Positions 1 to 11,279 of a DNA stretch of 64,000 bases are shown here, piece after piece. The notes under the pieces are model-generated. The model did not search any database. It saw only the letters and a list, made by a program, of their open reading frames with translations, and had not been told where the DNA came from. The position numbers and the translations under genes were made by a program. Numbering within the stretch: position 1 is the first letter of the stretch; each line of letters starts with the position of its first letter. The stretch is from contig JADCRB010000040.1 in the NCBI GenBank assembly GCA_021464245.1, positions 2,634,273-2,698,272 on the forward strand. Reading direction: 5' to 3'. Source of the stretch: Carallia brachiata. Lineage: Eukaryota > Streptophyta > Magnoliopsida > Malpighiales > Rhizophoraceae.

Positions 1-3000
1 TGAGTCCTCTCATGGTTTTTCCTCGTAGGGAATCTAATAAGAGAGAAAGCAACATGTAATAGTGGATGTTTGAGTATAAAATACTCGTATTTTTTTGCTA
101 AGTTTTTGTTTAGCTTATTCAAGTACTATGTATGTCACGTGTCGCGACTTCCTTAACCCTAATGGATGAATTGATTTGTCATTCCATCTTAATGTTCGTT
201 TTTCCTTTTTTTGGTTTTGTGAACTGCGAGCTGTGGTAGGTTACCTTAATTTGCTCTGATTATTGGGAGAGTATTTCTAACTCCCCACTTTCTTTGAATT
301 TCATAGAAATCATTTCCCACTCTTTAATACAGGATGACTACCTCAGAATTCCTCTAGAGTATTTGCGCATGTAAATGTTGTTGCAATTGTTTCAAATTTC
401 GTTCACATTTAAGGGGCCTGAATAGGAGAGTCGCCATAAATAAGACTCGATTTTACTGGAGAATCTCTATAAATAGAATTCGTTCTTAAGAATTTTTTCA
501 CCCTTATACCAAGAAGATGATCTTGAACTTTTTAATGGATTCCTCTAACCTTTTGGTTTTGCATTTCTAATAAACTCCTCTATGGATGATACTATTTGAG
601 GTGTTGTTGAGACAAGTCTATCCTTGTTATTTTTCCTCGCAAGGTGATTCGATCCTTGTTACATAAAAATATTATGTGGTGCTAGACCCTTACGAAGGGG
701 GTTGGTCTCTTGGTATGCCTTGAGCACACTCAAGCGGTGTGTTTCACAAGGCTTCTTAAGGGGACTACAGTTACTCATTTTCCCCTTCTCGACAGGAAGG
801 AGGAGATTTTTTTAAATAGAAGCCAATTTGGCTTTCCTTCGAGCATCTTTAACCTTCATATAAGGTTTTACACCACCAAGTTTTGGGAGTTATAAGAAGC
901 TTCTACAATATTCCCAAGAGATTACCAAGAGGCTCATCCACAGTCTCAAGTATTAATGTCTCCAGGAGTTTTAGATTGCTTAGTCTTCATGTAATGAAAG
1001 TCTCTTATGTACAATAGTGCTCATGTAATAAAGTTTCTTCATGTTATGAATAACTTTTTCCATGCAATGAAGCTTTTTTTTTTTTATTTTGATGTAACCC
1101 TTGTTCTTGAACTTTCATATAATGAAAATGTTGCATTTTTTTTTTTTAAAGAAAACTACTAGGATCATTGCGAAACATGGATTTGTGTGATATGTTTTGA
1201 TTTATGCGATCTCCCAAAGGAAGTTAAGAACATGCGAGTTCGCTTCTGTCGTAACCGAATGCTAGATTGAAAAAAGTTCATAGGATGTTTCCTGGCAAGG
1301 TATCGTAGCTTGGGTTAGACATTTTAGCTTGTTTATTAGGGCAGCGATCCTTACACCCTTAAGTTTTGATGCGGGGTTTGGGAGCTAGGTTGTCAGCTTG
1401 ATATAAATGTTCGACCACTAAGAAGCCCAGGAACAAGAGTGTTCCAGGAATTTTGACCATTGCGAGTTGAGAGGGGTCGTCTTTTCAAGTGATGAGCTTG
1501 TTGCCACGTGGCATTTATGCAGCAGCGTGCTGCAAACAGACTTCAGATGTCAATCTATTATGTCTATCACACAACTATTTTTGCGCCCTATATTTAGCCA
1601 CCATGGGGGCCTCAGTCTATATTCTTATGAGAGACCCTTTGCTCCTTTTTAGATTTTTATTGTTTGCTCTACCATTGCCTAACATCCGTGTGTAGCTTGG
1701 GGACTAGAAAGGAAGACCGATAAATGCATGGGCCTTAACCATTCAAGTGTTCATTGTTTTGTCTTTTTTGATCCATTTTTTAGCTTTTTTTTAGTTTTCA
1801 GATTCATGTTATTTCTCATGGAATCGACCTTGTTAAAAAAGTATTGAAGACCTTTTCAAAGCTAGTCACCTTTTATTATTTGTTAATCGTGAGCGAGTAC
1901 AGTGTCCGTGCATTCTCAAGGCTAGTTGGGATCAGGTATCTCTTCCAGCAGTTGATGCCTACCTTCACGCCCTTCTTTACTAGTATTTGGGTTTTCCCAA
2001 TTCCAGTGTATGCTTTGGGCCAATGGCAAGGCATCCTTTGATGTGCACTGTTGCGATCCTTCATTAGTTGCGTCCCAGGTTTTGAAGGTGTGAGAGCTTT
2101 TGGACAATTTCAACCACTCGCTTGGTGTTAACAAGCTTTGCGAGTAGTCCACAATTGTGTTAATGGGGTCCACTAGATGCTTCACACTACCTTTTTGGGC
2201 TCACGTGATCACAGTGAGCTTTTCTGGCAAATCGTGCTATCAGCTTCATCCTCTAGGCACTAAAGTTTATAGTAGATTCTACAAGTGGTTGCAACTTGGA
2301 GCTAGTAGAGGGTCTTCTGTGCAGGTAGTTATGCGACCACCATCTCCTTCACTTGTAGGTTTCATGCCAAGTTTTTTGCAAGTTACTAAACTCCACCTAG
2401 GCTTCACTAACCTAGGAAGATCTTGGAGTGTCATGTGAGTAAGCATGACTCTACCATATCTCTAGGTGAGTAGCAGATAGAATTCTTCAAAGATTCTTCA
2501 GCAGTTTCACAAGCTTGTCTTTGAATTTTAGTGTACTCTTGCATCTCTGGTAGAGTCAACCCATATAATTTTCAAAGTATTTTAAGTTTTGTACCAACTT
2601 AATGAAAAAAAAAAGTAGCTTAACTAAAATCCTTGTTTGCCTCTCCTGTCGTGTGACGATTTGAATTTTTATAAGTCAGCGAACTAGATGGTTTCATGAG
2701 GTTGTGGAACATTTTTTGTGAGCACATTGGTCCGAACTGACTTTTTAAGGAAAATAAGCTTGTGTCATGCTACTGGAATCTTCAGTTTTACCAACCTCTG
2801 ACAGTCCTCGGATATCATGCGGCAATGTAGTTTTTACAAATCATTAGCCGGTTAGCGATATTTAAATGCCTTGGGTTATTAACCTTGCTTAAATGCAGAC
2901 ATGTCAAACGATTCAAAGAAGCCCTTTTAGGCGTAAATTCAAACTCAGAGATCTTATGGGCCAGCCACGAGAGAGTCGTTCTCCGTTTGTTTTTTCCTTT

Positions 3001-4430
3001 AACCTTAGCCACGAGAGGTCTTCAACCTTGGGGGGAATTCCTCAACCTAGGTTCAGGGGACGCCTTATCACGCATCCTTATCGATTTCTTGTGTGATGGG
3101 CCTAGACAACGAGAGGAATGTGGCAGGTCCATTAAACGCTTACAACTGTTTCTCACCAGGATTACAATAGAATGTCTAGTTTATTTTTTTACTTAGTTTT
3201 CACTATTTAATGTATAAACCTCTTAAAAGGGGATTTGTAAATAAAAATAGTTTTGTAATAAGAATCTTACTTGTTATGTTGCATTCTTTCCTAACTTTTT
3301 GGTTTCTTTATGGTACTTAGTGTTGTTTTATTACTTTTATGGTCAACAGGTATACTGCGAACTCATAGTCATCATAAGTGTGTGCAAATCTCCTAGTGCT
3401 AGGTGGTTCCTCCTAGTGAGAATAGGCCTATGGTAAGGATAGCTCATAAACTCATTTAAGAACTGAGTCATGAGGAACTCATCGTACGCTCCTCAGGGCC
3501 TAGCTCAGTTGCTATCCAAGCGAGTTTAAAAACCCCTTTGGTATCGATTCCAAGCTACCCAACAATGGCGTAGGCTTCAATAAGGTGCCAACTCGCGATT
3601 ACCCTAGGCTCATACTAGGATGATAAATTTTCAACAGGATTTTTGAACTCGCAACTACCCCTGTCCACATACCTTTTAACCGACCCTATATGTTAAGTGA
3701 ATAGCTTATAGCCTATTTTAGTCGTCCAGTCATCCGGCCTATTACTAGACTTATTGCTATTTCGCTTGTTGTGAGGGTAATTGATGAGTTCTATCTGTTG
3801 GCTCATCCCTGGCGGTCTGCAATCGTCCGTCCACTGGGCAAGCTGTAAAGATGCACTTGTCATCTCACACTCAGCCACTTGGTTTGAGCAATCAAACTGA
3901 CGATTTTGAGCAGATCAACGAGCGACTTTTCTGGTCTGGGCGTTACGGAGCACCTGGCTCCTAATGAGTGGCTTTTGTCTCACTCGCCGAAGCCTGAGAA
4001 TGTTTGCCTTTCACAATGCATTAAGTGTGATTGCGTTTATGTACTACATAACTTGTTCGCTGAGGAAGGTATGGGTCAATAAATCGACTCTGCGTTTTTA
4101 CAGTCCTGTCACTCTTGAGACTTGCGTTCTTATGACAAGTAGTTATTTGAGTTCGTCTACTCATAAAAAAAGGTTTCAATCTTGACGAAGAGTGATTGAT
4201 GCTACAACTTTGAACTAGCAAAATCGCTTACATGTATTGTAAGATAGTCTTTACAATGAATGCAAGGAAGTTTTTCTTGGTTCTCAAGCTGAGCATTTTA
4301 TGTTAGCATATAGATAGCTTAGTCTTAGATAGTGATGCCATCGACTAGTCGGCTAAAAATAGTACTTCCTGTTGTGGCCGTGTTCCATGCTTGTGGAATA
4401 AGAGTTCTATCGAGCTACTTAAGTTTGTAA
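1..4430. other. Decayed repetitive DNA, no gene recognised
   Basis: No reading frame here resembles a known protein. The stretch lies downstream (on the minus strand) of the integrase of the gypsy element that follows. It may be that element's 3' non-coding part plus older repeats. I did not find a second copy of the 5' LTR sequence from 10.7-11.3 kb, so the 3' LTR is either outside the window or too decayed to see. Positions 1440-1700 have an LTR-like look on the plus strand (a TATA-like string near 1590 followed by a C/T-rich leader), but this is only suggestive. Confidence 0.4.
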
Positions 4431-4689
4431 CTGTTGGGGACAATCTCCTCATTAATTTTGTAGGGTCCTTCTCAATTTGAAGAAAGCTTACTGGTGCCTT
4501 TGTTACCCTTGCTATTCTCAGCATTAAAGTATAAGGTGGTAGTATTATGCTATCACGACCTAAATTTTTTGTGATAGTATTATGCTATCTTTTGTTAGTA
4601 AGCTTTGCCTAGATAAAGACTTGTTCCTACCTTTCTTTGACATTGTCAATACCTTCTTTTTAGCAAGTTTTTGTTGTTCTCTTCCTCAA

Positions 4690-5500
4690 AATAAAGGTTA
4701 CACAAATTGAGTTCGCTGATTTCTGTTGGCACTATGGCTTCAGTTTCAAAGGCTATGGAGAAGGGGGTTTAATTTGTAGCCCATCGTGGAGTAGTTCGAT
4801 ACATCCAGAGGGCTTTAGGGAGCTTTTCTGCTTAGCCTTCCTTTCTGTAACTTAGGCACTTTAGGCCATAAATGATGCTCATGTTGGTAACCTCCACTTG
4901 TTCATTAGTCTGTAGGTGTTGCACGACTACAAACTTGAGAGTGATTTTTAACCCTTCGCAAAATTTGTGAAAGCACCCATTGTCAAACTGCTTTCCATTA
5001 TTAGTGATGAGTGTGTCTGGAATGTCGAACCAACAAACGACTTATTTTCAGACAAAGGCACGAATTTGTTGAGTAGTGATAGAAGGTAGAGCTTCTACTT
5101 TTTCCCCTTTCGTGAAGTAGTCCACAGCCACCACTGTATATTTCTTTCATTCGCTGGTCGGAAGGAATGACCCAATAATGTCGAGTCCCCGTTGGGCGAA
5201 TGTCCACAAAGCATGGATCACAGTAAGCTTGTGGCTAGTAGGGCCGAAACATTGCTGAACTTTTGCCAGGTGTCACACTTGGCAACGAATTATTTTGCAT
5301 CTTTGATCATGGTGCACCAGTAATATCCCTATTTGCGTAACTTCTCTATACAATGATAGTTCTGTCATGGTTGCCATCGATTCCTTCATGTGTTTAACCC
5401 ATTACATAGGAGGCGTCCCATGGTACGAGACATTTCAGTAGTAGTTGAGAGAAAGAGCGCTTGTATAGTTATTCGTCGAGAACGACATAGTGCATTGCTC
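4690..5500 (-). pseudogene. Gypsy integrase remnant
   Basis: Translating the minus strand while tolerating frameshifts gives the classic integrase core: a GLDIIG segment, VVAVDYFTKG, LITNNGKQFDN, then QTNEQVEV and the TPFSIAF stretch. The first catalytic Asp (in VDYFTK) and the Glu are present. The second catalytic Asp, normally LITDNG, is Asn here. In-frame stops occur in the zinc-binding N-terminal part and in the core, so no active enzyme can be made. Confidence 0.8.
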
Positions 5501-5588
5501 TGAATCGTATTTTCTTGGCCTACAATCTAACCTCAAGGAGTTCTCCATGTTGTAAGTACGTGAGGTTAGGGTCCATCCAAGACGGTTC

Positions 5589-5960
5589 CTAATGAACTGG
5601 CATTGCTTTGGTAGAAACTACCTCGTAGCTAAGTTGACTAAGCATTTCCTTAAAAACTATTTGACCGACCCCAAACTGGAGGACAGTCTGCGACTTGGAT
5701 AAAACGTTTGTTTGGGAGTTCTTGGCCCTTGGAATATGATTGATGGAAACAGTTGCTCCAGTTTGTTCGACAGTTGAGATAAACGACCGCACCTTGGAGA
5801 GGTACTTGACTATAGATTCTTCCCTAGCCTCGAATTCTTCTTTCACTTATCCCACAACAAGTTCAGAGTCTTTGTATACCTGCAGCTATTTGATTTTGAG
5901 TGCTCTGGCGATCTCTAATCCTGTGATGAGGGCTTCAAACTCCCACTGTGACTTCGGGAT
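5589..5960 (-). pseudogene. Gypsy RNase H remnant
   Basis: The minus strand encodes a frame with EFEALITGLEIARALKIK, then KDSELVVG, VKEEFEAREESIVKYLSKV and the motif INHIPRAKN. This is the C-terminal half of a plant gypsy RNase H domain; the usual SNNEAEYEAL and HIPRxxNxxADxL segments are recognisable. One stop lies between the first and second parts. The first catalytic Asp region (VDGSSN in relatives) is not recognisable upstream. Confidence 0.75.
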
Positions 5961-6239
5961 CAATACTTGACATATTAGTTGGGACCGATGCAAAGACCTT
6001 AGGATGAGACCGTAGAAAGTGAACTATGTCATCCTTGACCTTTCCTTCTAATCTTGCCCCAATTTGCAATTTTTTTGTGCCATCGTTTGGTTCCAAAGAG
6101 ACCAAAACTAACCCCTCAACTAGTATGCCTTGTCATTCTCATTCATCAGGTCAGTAGTTAAGACTACCCACATCGATGATCGATTGCTTTTCTCGACTCT
6201 TGATCCATGTCACCTAAAGTTCCTATGCTTGCTGTTAGG

Positions 6240-6400
6240 ATCCTTTGACTTCTTTAATTCCCAAGGGGTAGGAAATTTCAGCTTTTAGTGCTTGATGGAT
6301 ACCACGATGTTGAGAGCTCGTAATCTTAAGCATCCTAGTATCATGTTATAGGAAGAGGGAAGGTCGACCATGACAAGTTGAATGATAGGTCTAACATTTA
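6240..6400 (-). pseudogene. Gypsy protease-RT linker remnant
   Basis: The minus strand reads VMVDLPSSYNMILGCLRLRA followed by VVSIKH and LKFPTPW. This matches the conserved linker between protease and reverse transcriptase in Tat-type elements (VVDxPSAYNAILGRxxL, then STxHLxLKFPT). What follows jumps to pre-RNase H sequence, so the reverse transcriptase palm has been deleted. Confidence 0.7.
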
Positions 6401-6415
6401 CATAGGTTCTATGCA

Positions 6416-8363
6416 TATTTTTGCTTTTTTTTTTTAGGTTTATTTATGCAAATAGTGTGAATTTTTGTGGATTTTACTTCCGTTGGCTGTTTTATATTTT
6501 GTAGGACAATGACGAAACTAGAGTATTTGAAGCATATCTAGGATGCACGGATACAGACACGAGACACGGACACGACACGACACGATACAACACGGATACG
6601 TGGACACGAAAATTCTAAAAAAATTAAGACACGGATAAAACGTAGACACGACTATAAAATATATTAAATGTTATAATATATATGTGTATGTAATTTAAAT
6701 ATTTTTAATAAATTTAAAATTTTGTTCTATGTATAGTACATAATAATTATTATGATATTTTATAATATAACTTGTATTTTATTCATAATTCTTTTAAAAA
6801 ATACTATATATGTATATATATATATATATATGTGTGTGTGTATACATAATAAAATATTTAAGCAAATAATATATGTGTGTTTGTAATATACTAATTAAAA
6901 TATCAAATACATATAAAATTATTTGACATGTGTATTAGAAGTGTCCGACACGTGAATTAGAAGTATCTGACACATGTCCAAATTTTTTCTTTTATTTTTT
7001 TGTTGGACACATTTTGGAGTGTCTGACACGTGTCCAAGGAGTGTCGTGTCCGACACATGTGTCTGACACAGGCACTCACCATTTTAGAAGTGTCCGTGCT
7101 TCCTAGAAGCATATTCTAAGGACCTATCGGGTTTGCAAAGAGATAGAAATGAGCCAATAACTAAAAGAATCAGACCAAAATTTGGTTGAAAAGTTGATTT
7201 GTGGTTCAATTTGGGTATAATTCGACAACTTTGTGCACTGTTTATTTTCTTGGCCATAACTTCCTCTACACAAATCAGAATGCGTGATTCTTGAGCCAAA
7301 TTGAAGAATTCTGCCACAAATTTGCTATTTTTACCGAATTTAGATTCTGTTCAGGAATGGGTCGAAAATTAGGCTAGAAGTCATAAGGTCAAAACTGTCC
7401 AGAAATATACAAATCCTTCTGACTTTGATTTGGGTATTTTACACTTTTGTCTTTAGTGTTTGGGAGGAATATAAATAGCCAAGTTACAAAATATTTTAGG
7501 GGACTTTAGGCTTTTCTTTTAGACACAAGATGAGAGAGAGAGAGAGAGAGAATCTAGAAAAGCAAATGAGAAAAGTGTAAGGGAAGAACGTGAGAACGTC
7601 GGACGCGAGTTTTTTAATTCTTTTTCTTTTCTTCTTTTCTTTTGAACTATATGATGTTGATTATTAATTTTTTTTTTGTTTTTATCATGAGTGGCTAAAA
7701 CCCTAAACTAAGATGAAAGGGATGTAGCTTAGTTTAAAGTTAGGTTATTAGATTTTTGTGGATGTTTTATAGTTCTTTTAATTATATTGCAATTATATGT
7801 TAAGAACTTGATTTACTTATCTATTTTATTCTTAATTATACTTTTGTGTCTGACCACTATAGAAGTAGCCATAGGATTTGTGTTGAGATCGACAGATAAG
7901 ATACAGTCGTGAACTAAATAGACAATTATAAATTTTGAATCAAACATAAGATAAGTTTATATAATGTCATTAGAAATTCTATGTTCTTAATGGATTTGAT
8001 TTATCTTTGTAAGAGTTCAAGAAAAGATCACAAATAGATTGAACATGCTTGGAGGTTCTTAGCAAAGAACTAAAGAAGATGAATTGACATTCAAACCGCT
8101 ATTCTACAAAATTCATTTAATTCAGCTCCTTCTAGGTGAAAACCCTATAACAGTAGTACCATCTATCTTGTGTTCAATTTTAATTAAGTTGCCTCTAGTT
8201 TTTTATTAGTATAATTACTTGATTTAATTCAATATTTTTTTTTATTAATTTTCACAAACATTAAACATATGTTAAATAGCATAAATTACAATTAATTTTT
8301 GTCCTCTTGGGTTCGACACGTGGAATATTCACTATGTGTTATTACCACGAATGGCTCTATGCA
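6416..8363. mobile_element. 1.9-kb insert of unknown class inside the gypsy element
   Basis: The gypsy coding sequence stops at about 8390 (minus strand, LYGFTEE...ELPVLARLSSSD) and resumes at about 6400 (NVRPIIQLVMVDLP). The AT-rich DNA in between has no gypsy coding signal. Flanking strings are near-identical: ggttctatgca at 6405-6415 and ggctctatgca at 8353-8363, an imperfect target duplication of 8-11 bp. On the minus strand the insert ends in an A-rich run next to 6416. No transposase or LTR pair is visible. It could be a non-autonomous element or a retrotransposed fragment. It contains the MITE at 6538-7105 and a GA run near 7530. Confidence 0.5.
6538..7105. mobile_element. Mutator-like MITE, 568 bp, 9-bp target duplication
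   Basis: The left end reads ctaggatgcacggatac and the right end, reverse-complemented, reads ctaggaagcacggacac. The element is flanked by a perfect direct repeat gaagcatat at 6529-6537 and 7106-7114. A 9-bp duplication with long, GACACG-rich inverted ends is typical of Mutator-like non-autonomous elements. The ends carry many copies of a gacacg/cgtgtc motif (6545-6600 and 6940-7080), so the whole element can fold back. There is no coding capacity. The middle is an AT-rich stretch with a TA/TG microsatellite at 6810-6842. Confidence 0.85.
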
Positions 8364-8389
8364 CTTGTAGGTTTTGCTTAATCACTAGA

Positions 8390-8480
8390 GCTCAGTCGAG
8401 CTAATACTGGGAGCTCGATGTATCCATGGGGACGTATGACTTCTTCAGTGAATCCATAGAGAGGGAAGTTGGTTGCTCAA
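8390..8480 (-). pseudogene. Gypsy protease C-terminal remnant
   Basis: The minus strand encodes FPLYGFTEEVIRPHGYIELP, which matches the conserved LYGFTGExVxPxGxIxLPV segment just downstream of the retroelement protease. Further upstream (about 8720-8830) a VEVITRNE and VILGGP segment corresponds to the region preceding the protease. The catalytic DTGSS motif is not recognisable. The 1.9-kb insert abuts this segment on its downstream side. Confidence 0.65.
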
Positions 8481-8889
8481 AGGTCATCTGTCCTCAACCT
8501 CATCTGGTTGAAGGCTTTCGCATAAAGGATGTCGATCAACCTTCTTGTATCTACCATGACTCTTTTGACATAAGAACCACCCACTTAAGAGATATAACAA
8601 GTAGGTCGTCTTGGGGGTATTCAATATTTTGAAGTTATCATCAATGAATATGATCAATCATCTTCACTTTACCTATGCCTCTTTCCCTAAACATTGCACA
8701 CTGTTGCAAAAGAGAAGTAAGAGACTCATGTACATAGCTCGGGGTCCACCTAAGATAACATGGATAATGCCCTTACAGCAGAGGCGTTCATTCCTAGTTA
8801 TGACCTCTACGTCGAGAGTGACTCCAAGGTTTAACTCAGTCGTGCCCCTAAGACCTTTCTCGCATGGGATGTTGATTTTGTTGTAGGGA

Positions 8890-10340
8890 GCTTTCGATGT
8901 ACTCCAGCAAGTAACCCTACCTGATTAGTCTCTCTACCTCATTACGAAGGCTGATGTAGTCATTGGTATCATGACCACGGCCATGGTGAAATTGACAATA
9001 CTTATCCATGTTTCTTCAGCTCGATTTGCTTTTCATTTTAGATAGAGCAACTAGAAGGTTCTTGTCTTGAACTTCTAGCAGTACTTAAAAGAGCAGGGAT
9101 ATCAGGATGGTGTGTTAGAGTATATTATTTCTTCCAAGTTGCCTTCCCTTAGGACAAGGCATCTCGAGGGAGGCAAGCTCCTGGAAGAATTTTCTCCCTT
9201 CTTTCCCCATTGTTTCTTAGCACATTTATGAGTCTCCAGCATCGAGTGCTTTTGAGTTATCCAGGACTCCAAGAGCTCATCTCAAGCATGATTGGCTTCT
9301 TCAGCATTGATGAATCGCTCAGCTTTGGCCATGAGCTCGTCCAAGTCCTTTGAGATTTTTATTTAGAGACCACATAAACTCCGATCGCCACAAACTCCCA
9401 TAAATATGGCACCGCCATTTGGGAGGTCAAGTCCTCAATGTCGAGCATTTGTGCATTAAATCGAGTCACACACTCTCTCAAGGACTCACCTACCTTCTGC
9501 CGGAGAGGCGTTAGGGCAGTGAAATTCTTCTTCTGCTACTAACTGGTGGCGATCTTGATAATATACTATTTGCTGAGTTGTGCTAGACTTTTGATTGAAT
9601 AGAGGAAAGAGAAGAATACCATTGCTGGGCAGGTCCTCTTAGGGTCGTTGAAAAGGCTTTGCATGTAGTGGTGGGCAACTTGTAGGGACATAAGTTTCTT
9701 GAATTAGCCCCAATGTTCAACTAGTCCTTCTCTCTATTGTAGAGTTCTGTTGAAAAAATTTTGAATTTGTCTAGTACTAGGCCTCCTAAATCTCTTTGGA
9801 GAGAGGTAACTTCAGACTTTGGTGAGATGCTTTGTAAAGTTTGTTTGATCCCTTGTAGCATTGCAATTTGGGCTTATATGTCCTATAACTACCGTGAAAC
9901 TTTGTCTCTCAGAGTTGGATTGTCCCCCTATCTTGGCATGGCTACTTGGAAACCCACAGACCACGCTTCATCCAAAAAGGATGTGCAAGTGATTTTTGTG
10001 GTCGGCCGTTGGCGTCGAGGTGCGTAAGAAGGATCATATGAGCTGCTTCCCTAAGTTGGATGAGACGAATGATGCTTCATTTCCTAACGTCCTAACGACC
10101 GATTGGCGTGCCTTCGCCAGGGTGCGTGGGCCTCAACTCCTATCTTTTCTCTCTTGGGGGTTCATCGCTGATCCGGGATGTCGCCTCCTGGGACTGTGGG
10201 GGTTGAGCTTGTCCTCCTTCCCCTACAACAGCTGCATCCCACTATGTTGGGTCTCGCATGGCCTCCGAGTTTTGGTTTCTCGGGGTTGGAGTTGCTTGGG
10301 ATGCAAGGAAGGCTTTTAACGTTGAATGCATGACCTCTAT
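8890..10340 (-). pseudogene. Gypsy gag remnant
   Basis: A frameshifted minus-strand gag. Near 8940-9005 it reads DKYCQFHHGRGHDTNDYISL, the plant gag zinc-finger-like motif CxFHxxxGHxTxxCxxL with its last Cys replaced by Tyr. Near 9420-9500 it reads GESLRECVTRFNAQMLDIED, the conserved retrotransposon gag segment. The N-terminal part (about 10.2-10.5 kb) is low-complexity and poorly conserved. Stops are frequent. Confidence 0.7.
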
Positions 10341-10679
10341 GCAACTCTCCAAGGTATCAAGTCTCTTTGTGGAGGCAACCTTCGGGTCATAATTTGTTAA
10401 AGCTCCCTCACCCGGCCGCGTCCCTGCTTGGTAAGTGGCAAAGGTTGAGGAAAAAGAAAAAGACCGGTTTTCCTGGCCTTGGTCGCCAGCGAAGGATTTG
10501 GCATGGTTGTAAGTCGCTAATTCAGTGAGAAGGAAGAGTGATAAGGTCACTAGGTCCATAGGAGCACCGATGAAGCTTTTCCCCTAGGGGGAAAGAGTTT
10601 TTTTTTTTTTTTTTTGGTTGGGAACAACTTATCAATAAAAAAGAAAAAGAGAAAGAAGATGACAAAGCCACACAACTTT

Positions 10680-10698
10680 GTTCCCATAGATGGCGCCA
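10680..10698 (-). other. Primer binding site of the gypsy element
   Basis: The minus strand reads TGGCGCCATCTATGGGAAC, which starts with the TGG required to pair with a tRNA CCA end and has the TGGCGCC form common in plant gypsy elements. It lies five bases inside the proposed LTR edge at 10704. The matching tRNA was not determined. Confidence 0.6.
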
Positions 10699-10703
10699 AT
10701 TCA

Positions 10704-11279
10704 TGGTTGTCCTTGACCGTATGTTCTACTGCCGTTGGGCCTCGCTTATGGACCTACAAAATAGTGAGGCTTGGGTCAAGGAGATGCCCCTACATAAGCA
10801 CTATGACGCTCAAGTCATAAGGAGGTCTAAAGAGGACCGAGGAGGCTCAGTGAGACCCTCGGCGATTGCCCGTAGTGAGAAGGCTCCGGAGGTGGGCGCC
10901 CCATCAATGTGCAATGGTGCTTACGAGGGTGTGTATTTGTGATGGAGACTAAGAAAGAGAGGAAGTGTTGCTTGTTAGACAGTTGAGAGAGAGATATCAT
11001 TTTAGGTGCTCCCCTGAGTTTTATAAATGTCCATGCATTAGCAGTAGTTTGATGTTTGAAAAGACCAGATCTCCATGCATGATGGATGTGACAGGTGTCT
11101 TTCAGTTGGGAGTTCAAGGGACCGAGGTCTCGGGCACGGACCATGAGCTACCCAAGGAGCTCCTGTGGGAGAACTCCCAGTGAACTACTCAGGAGAGCTG
11201 TCAAATAGTTCTTACAAGCTGTCGGCATGCATTTACTGGGTCATCTAGCTAAGCCTGAGCCTGAGGCCTTGATAGGTCA
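10704..11279 (-). repeat. 5' LTR of the gypsy element
   Basis: On the plus strand the proposed LTR starts TGGTTGTCC right beside the primer site and ends ...GATAGGTCA, which gives TG...CA ends. A TATA-like string (minus-strand ttataaaa) lies at about 11018-11026, with a pyrimidine-rich leader downstream as expected for R-U5. The inner edge is well supported by the primer site. The outer edge is a guess because no second LTR or target duplication was found. Confidence 0.5.

Larger units (their letters stand above)
4430..11279 (-). mobile_element. Decayed Ty3/gypsy (Tat-like) LTR retrotransposon
   Basis: Read on the minus strand from right to left, the order is LTR end, primer binding site, gag with the retroelement CxFHxxxGHxT-type motif, the LYGFTxE segment that follows the protease, the YNxILG segment before reverse transcriptase, RNase H, then integrase. 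That order and these signatures are typical of plant Ty3/gypsy elements of the Tat lineage. Every part has frameshifts and stops, so the element is dead. The reverse transcriptase core is missing: the YNxILG segment near 6350 is followed within about 0.4 kb by RNase H. A 1.9-kb insert (6416-8363) splits the protease region. The outer limits are approximate. Confidence 0.8.

Noticed and set aside
2885..3196. 103-codon plus-strand frame
   Set aside because: No similarity to any family I recognise. Overlapping frames of similar length occur on both strands in decayed repeat DNA.
9996..10319. 107-codon plus-strand frame
   Set aside because: Antisense to the gag remnant, with no protein-like features.
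10242..10559. 105-codon minus-strand frame
   Set aside because: It is part of the variable N-terminal gag region of the decayed gypsy element, not an independent gene.
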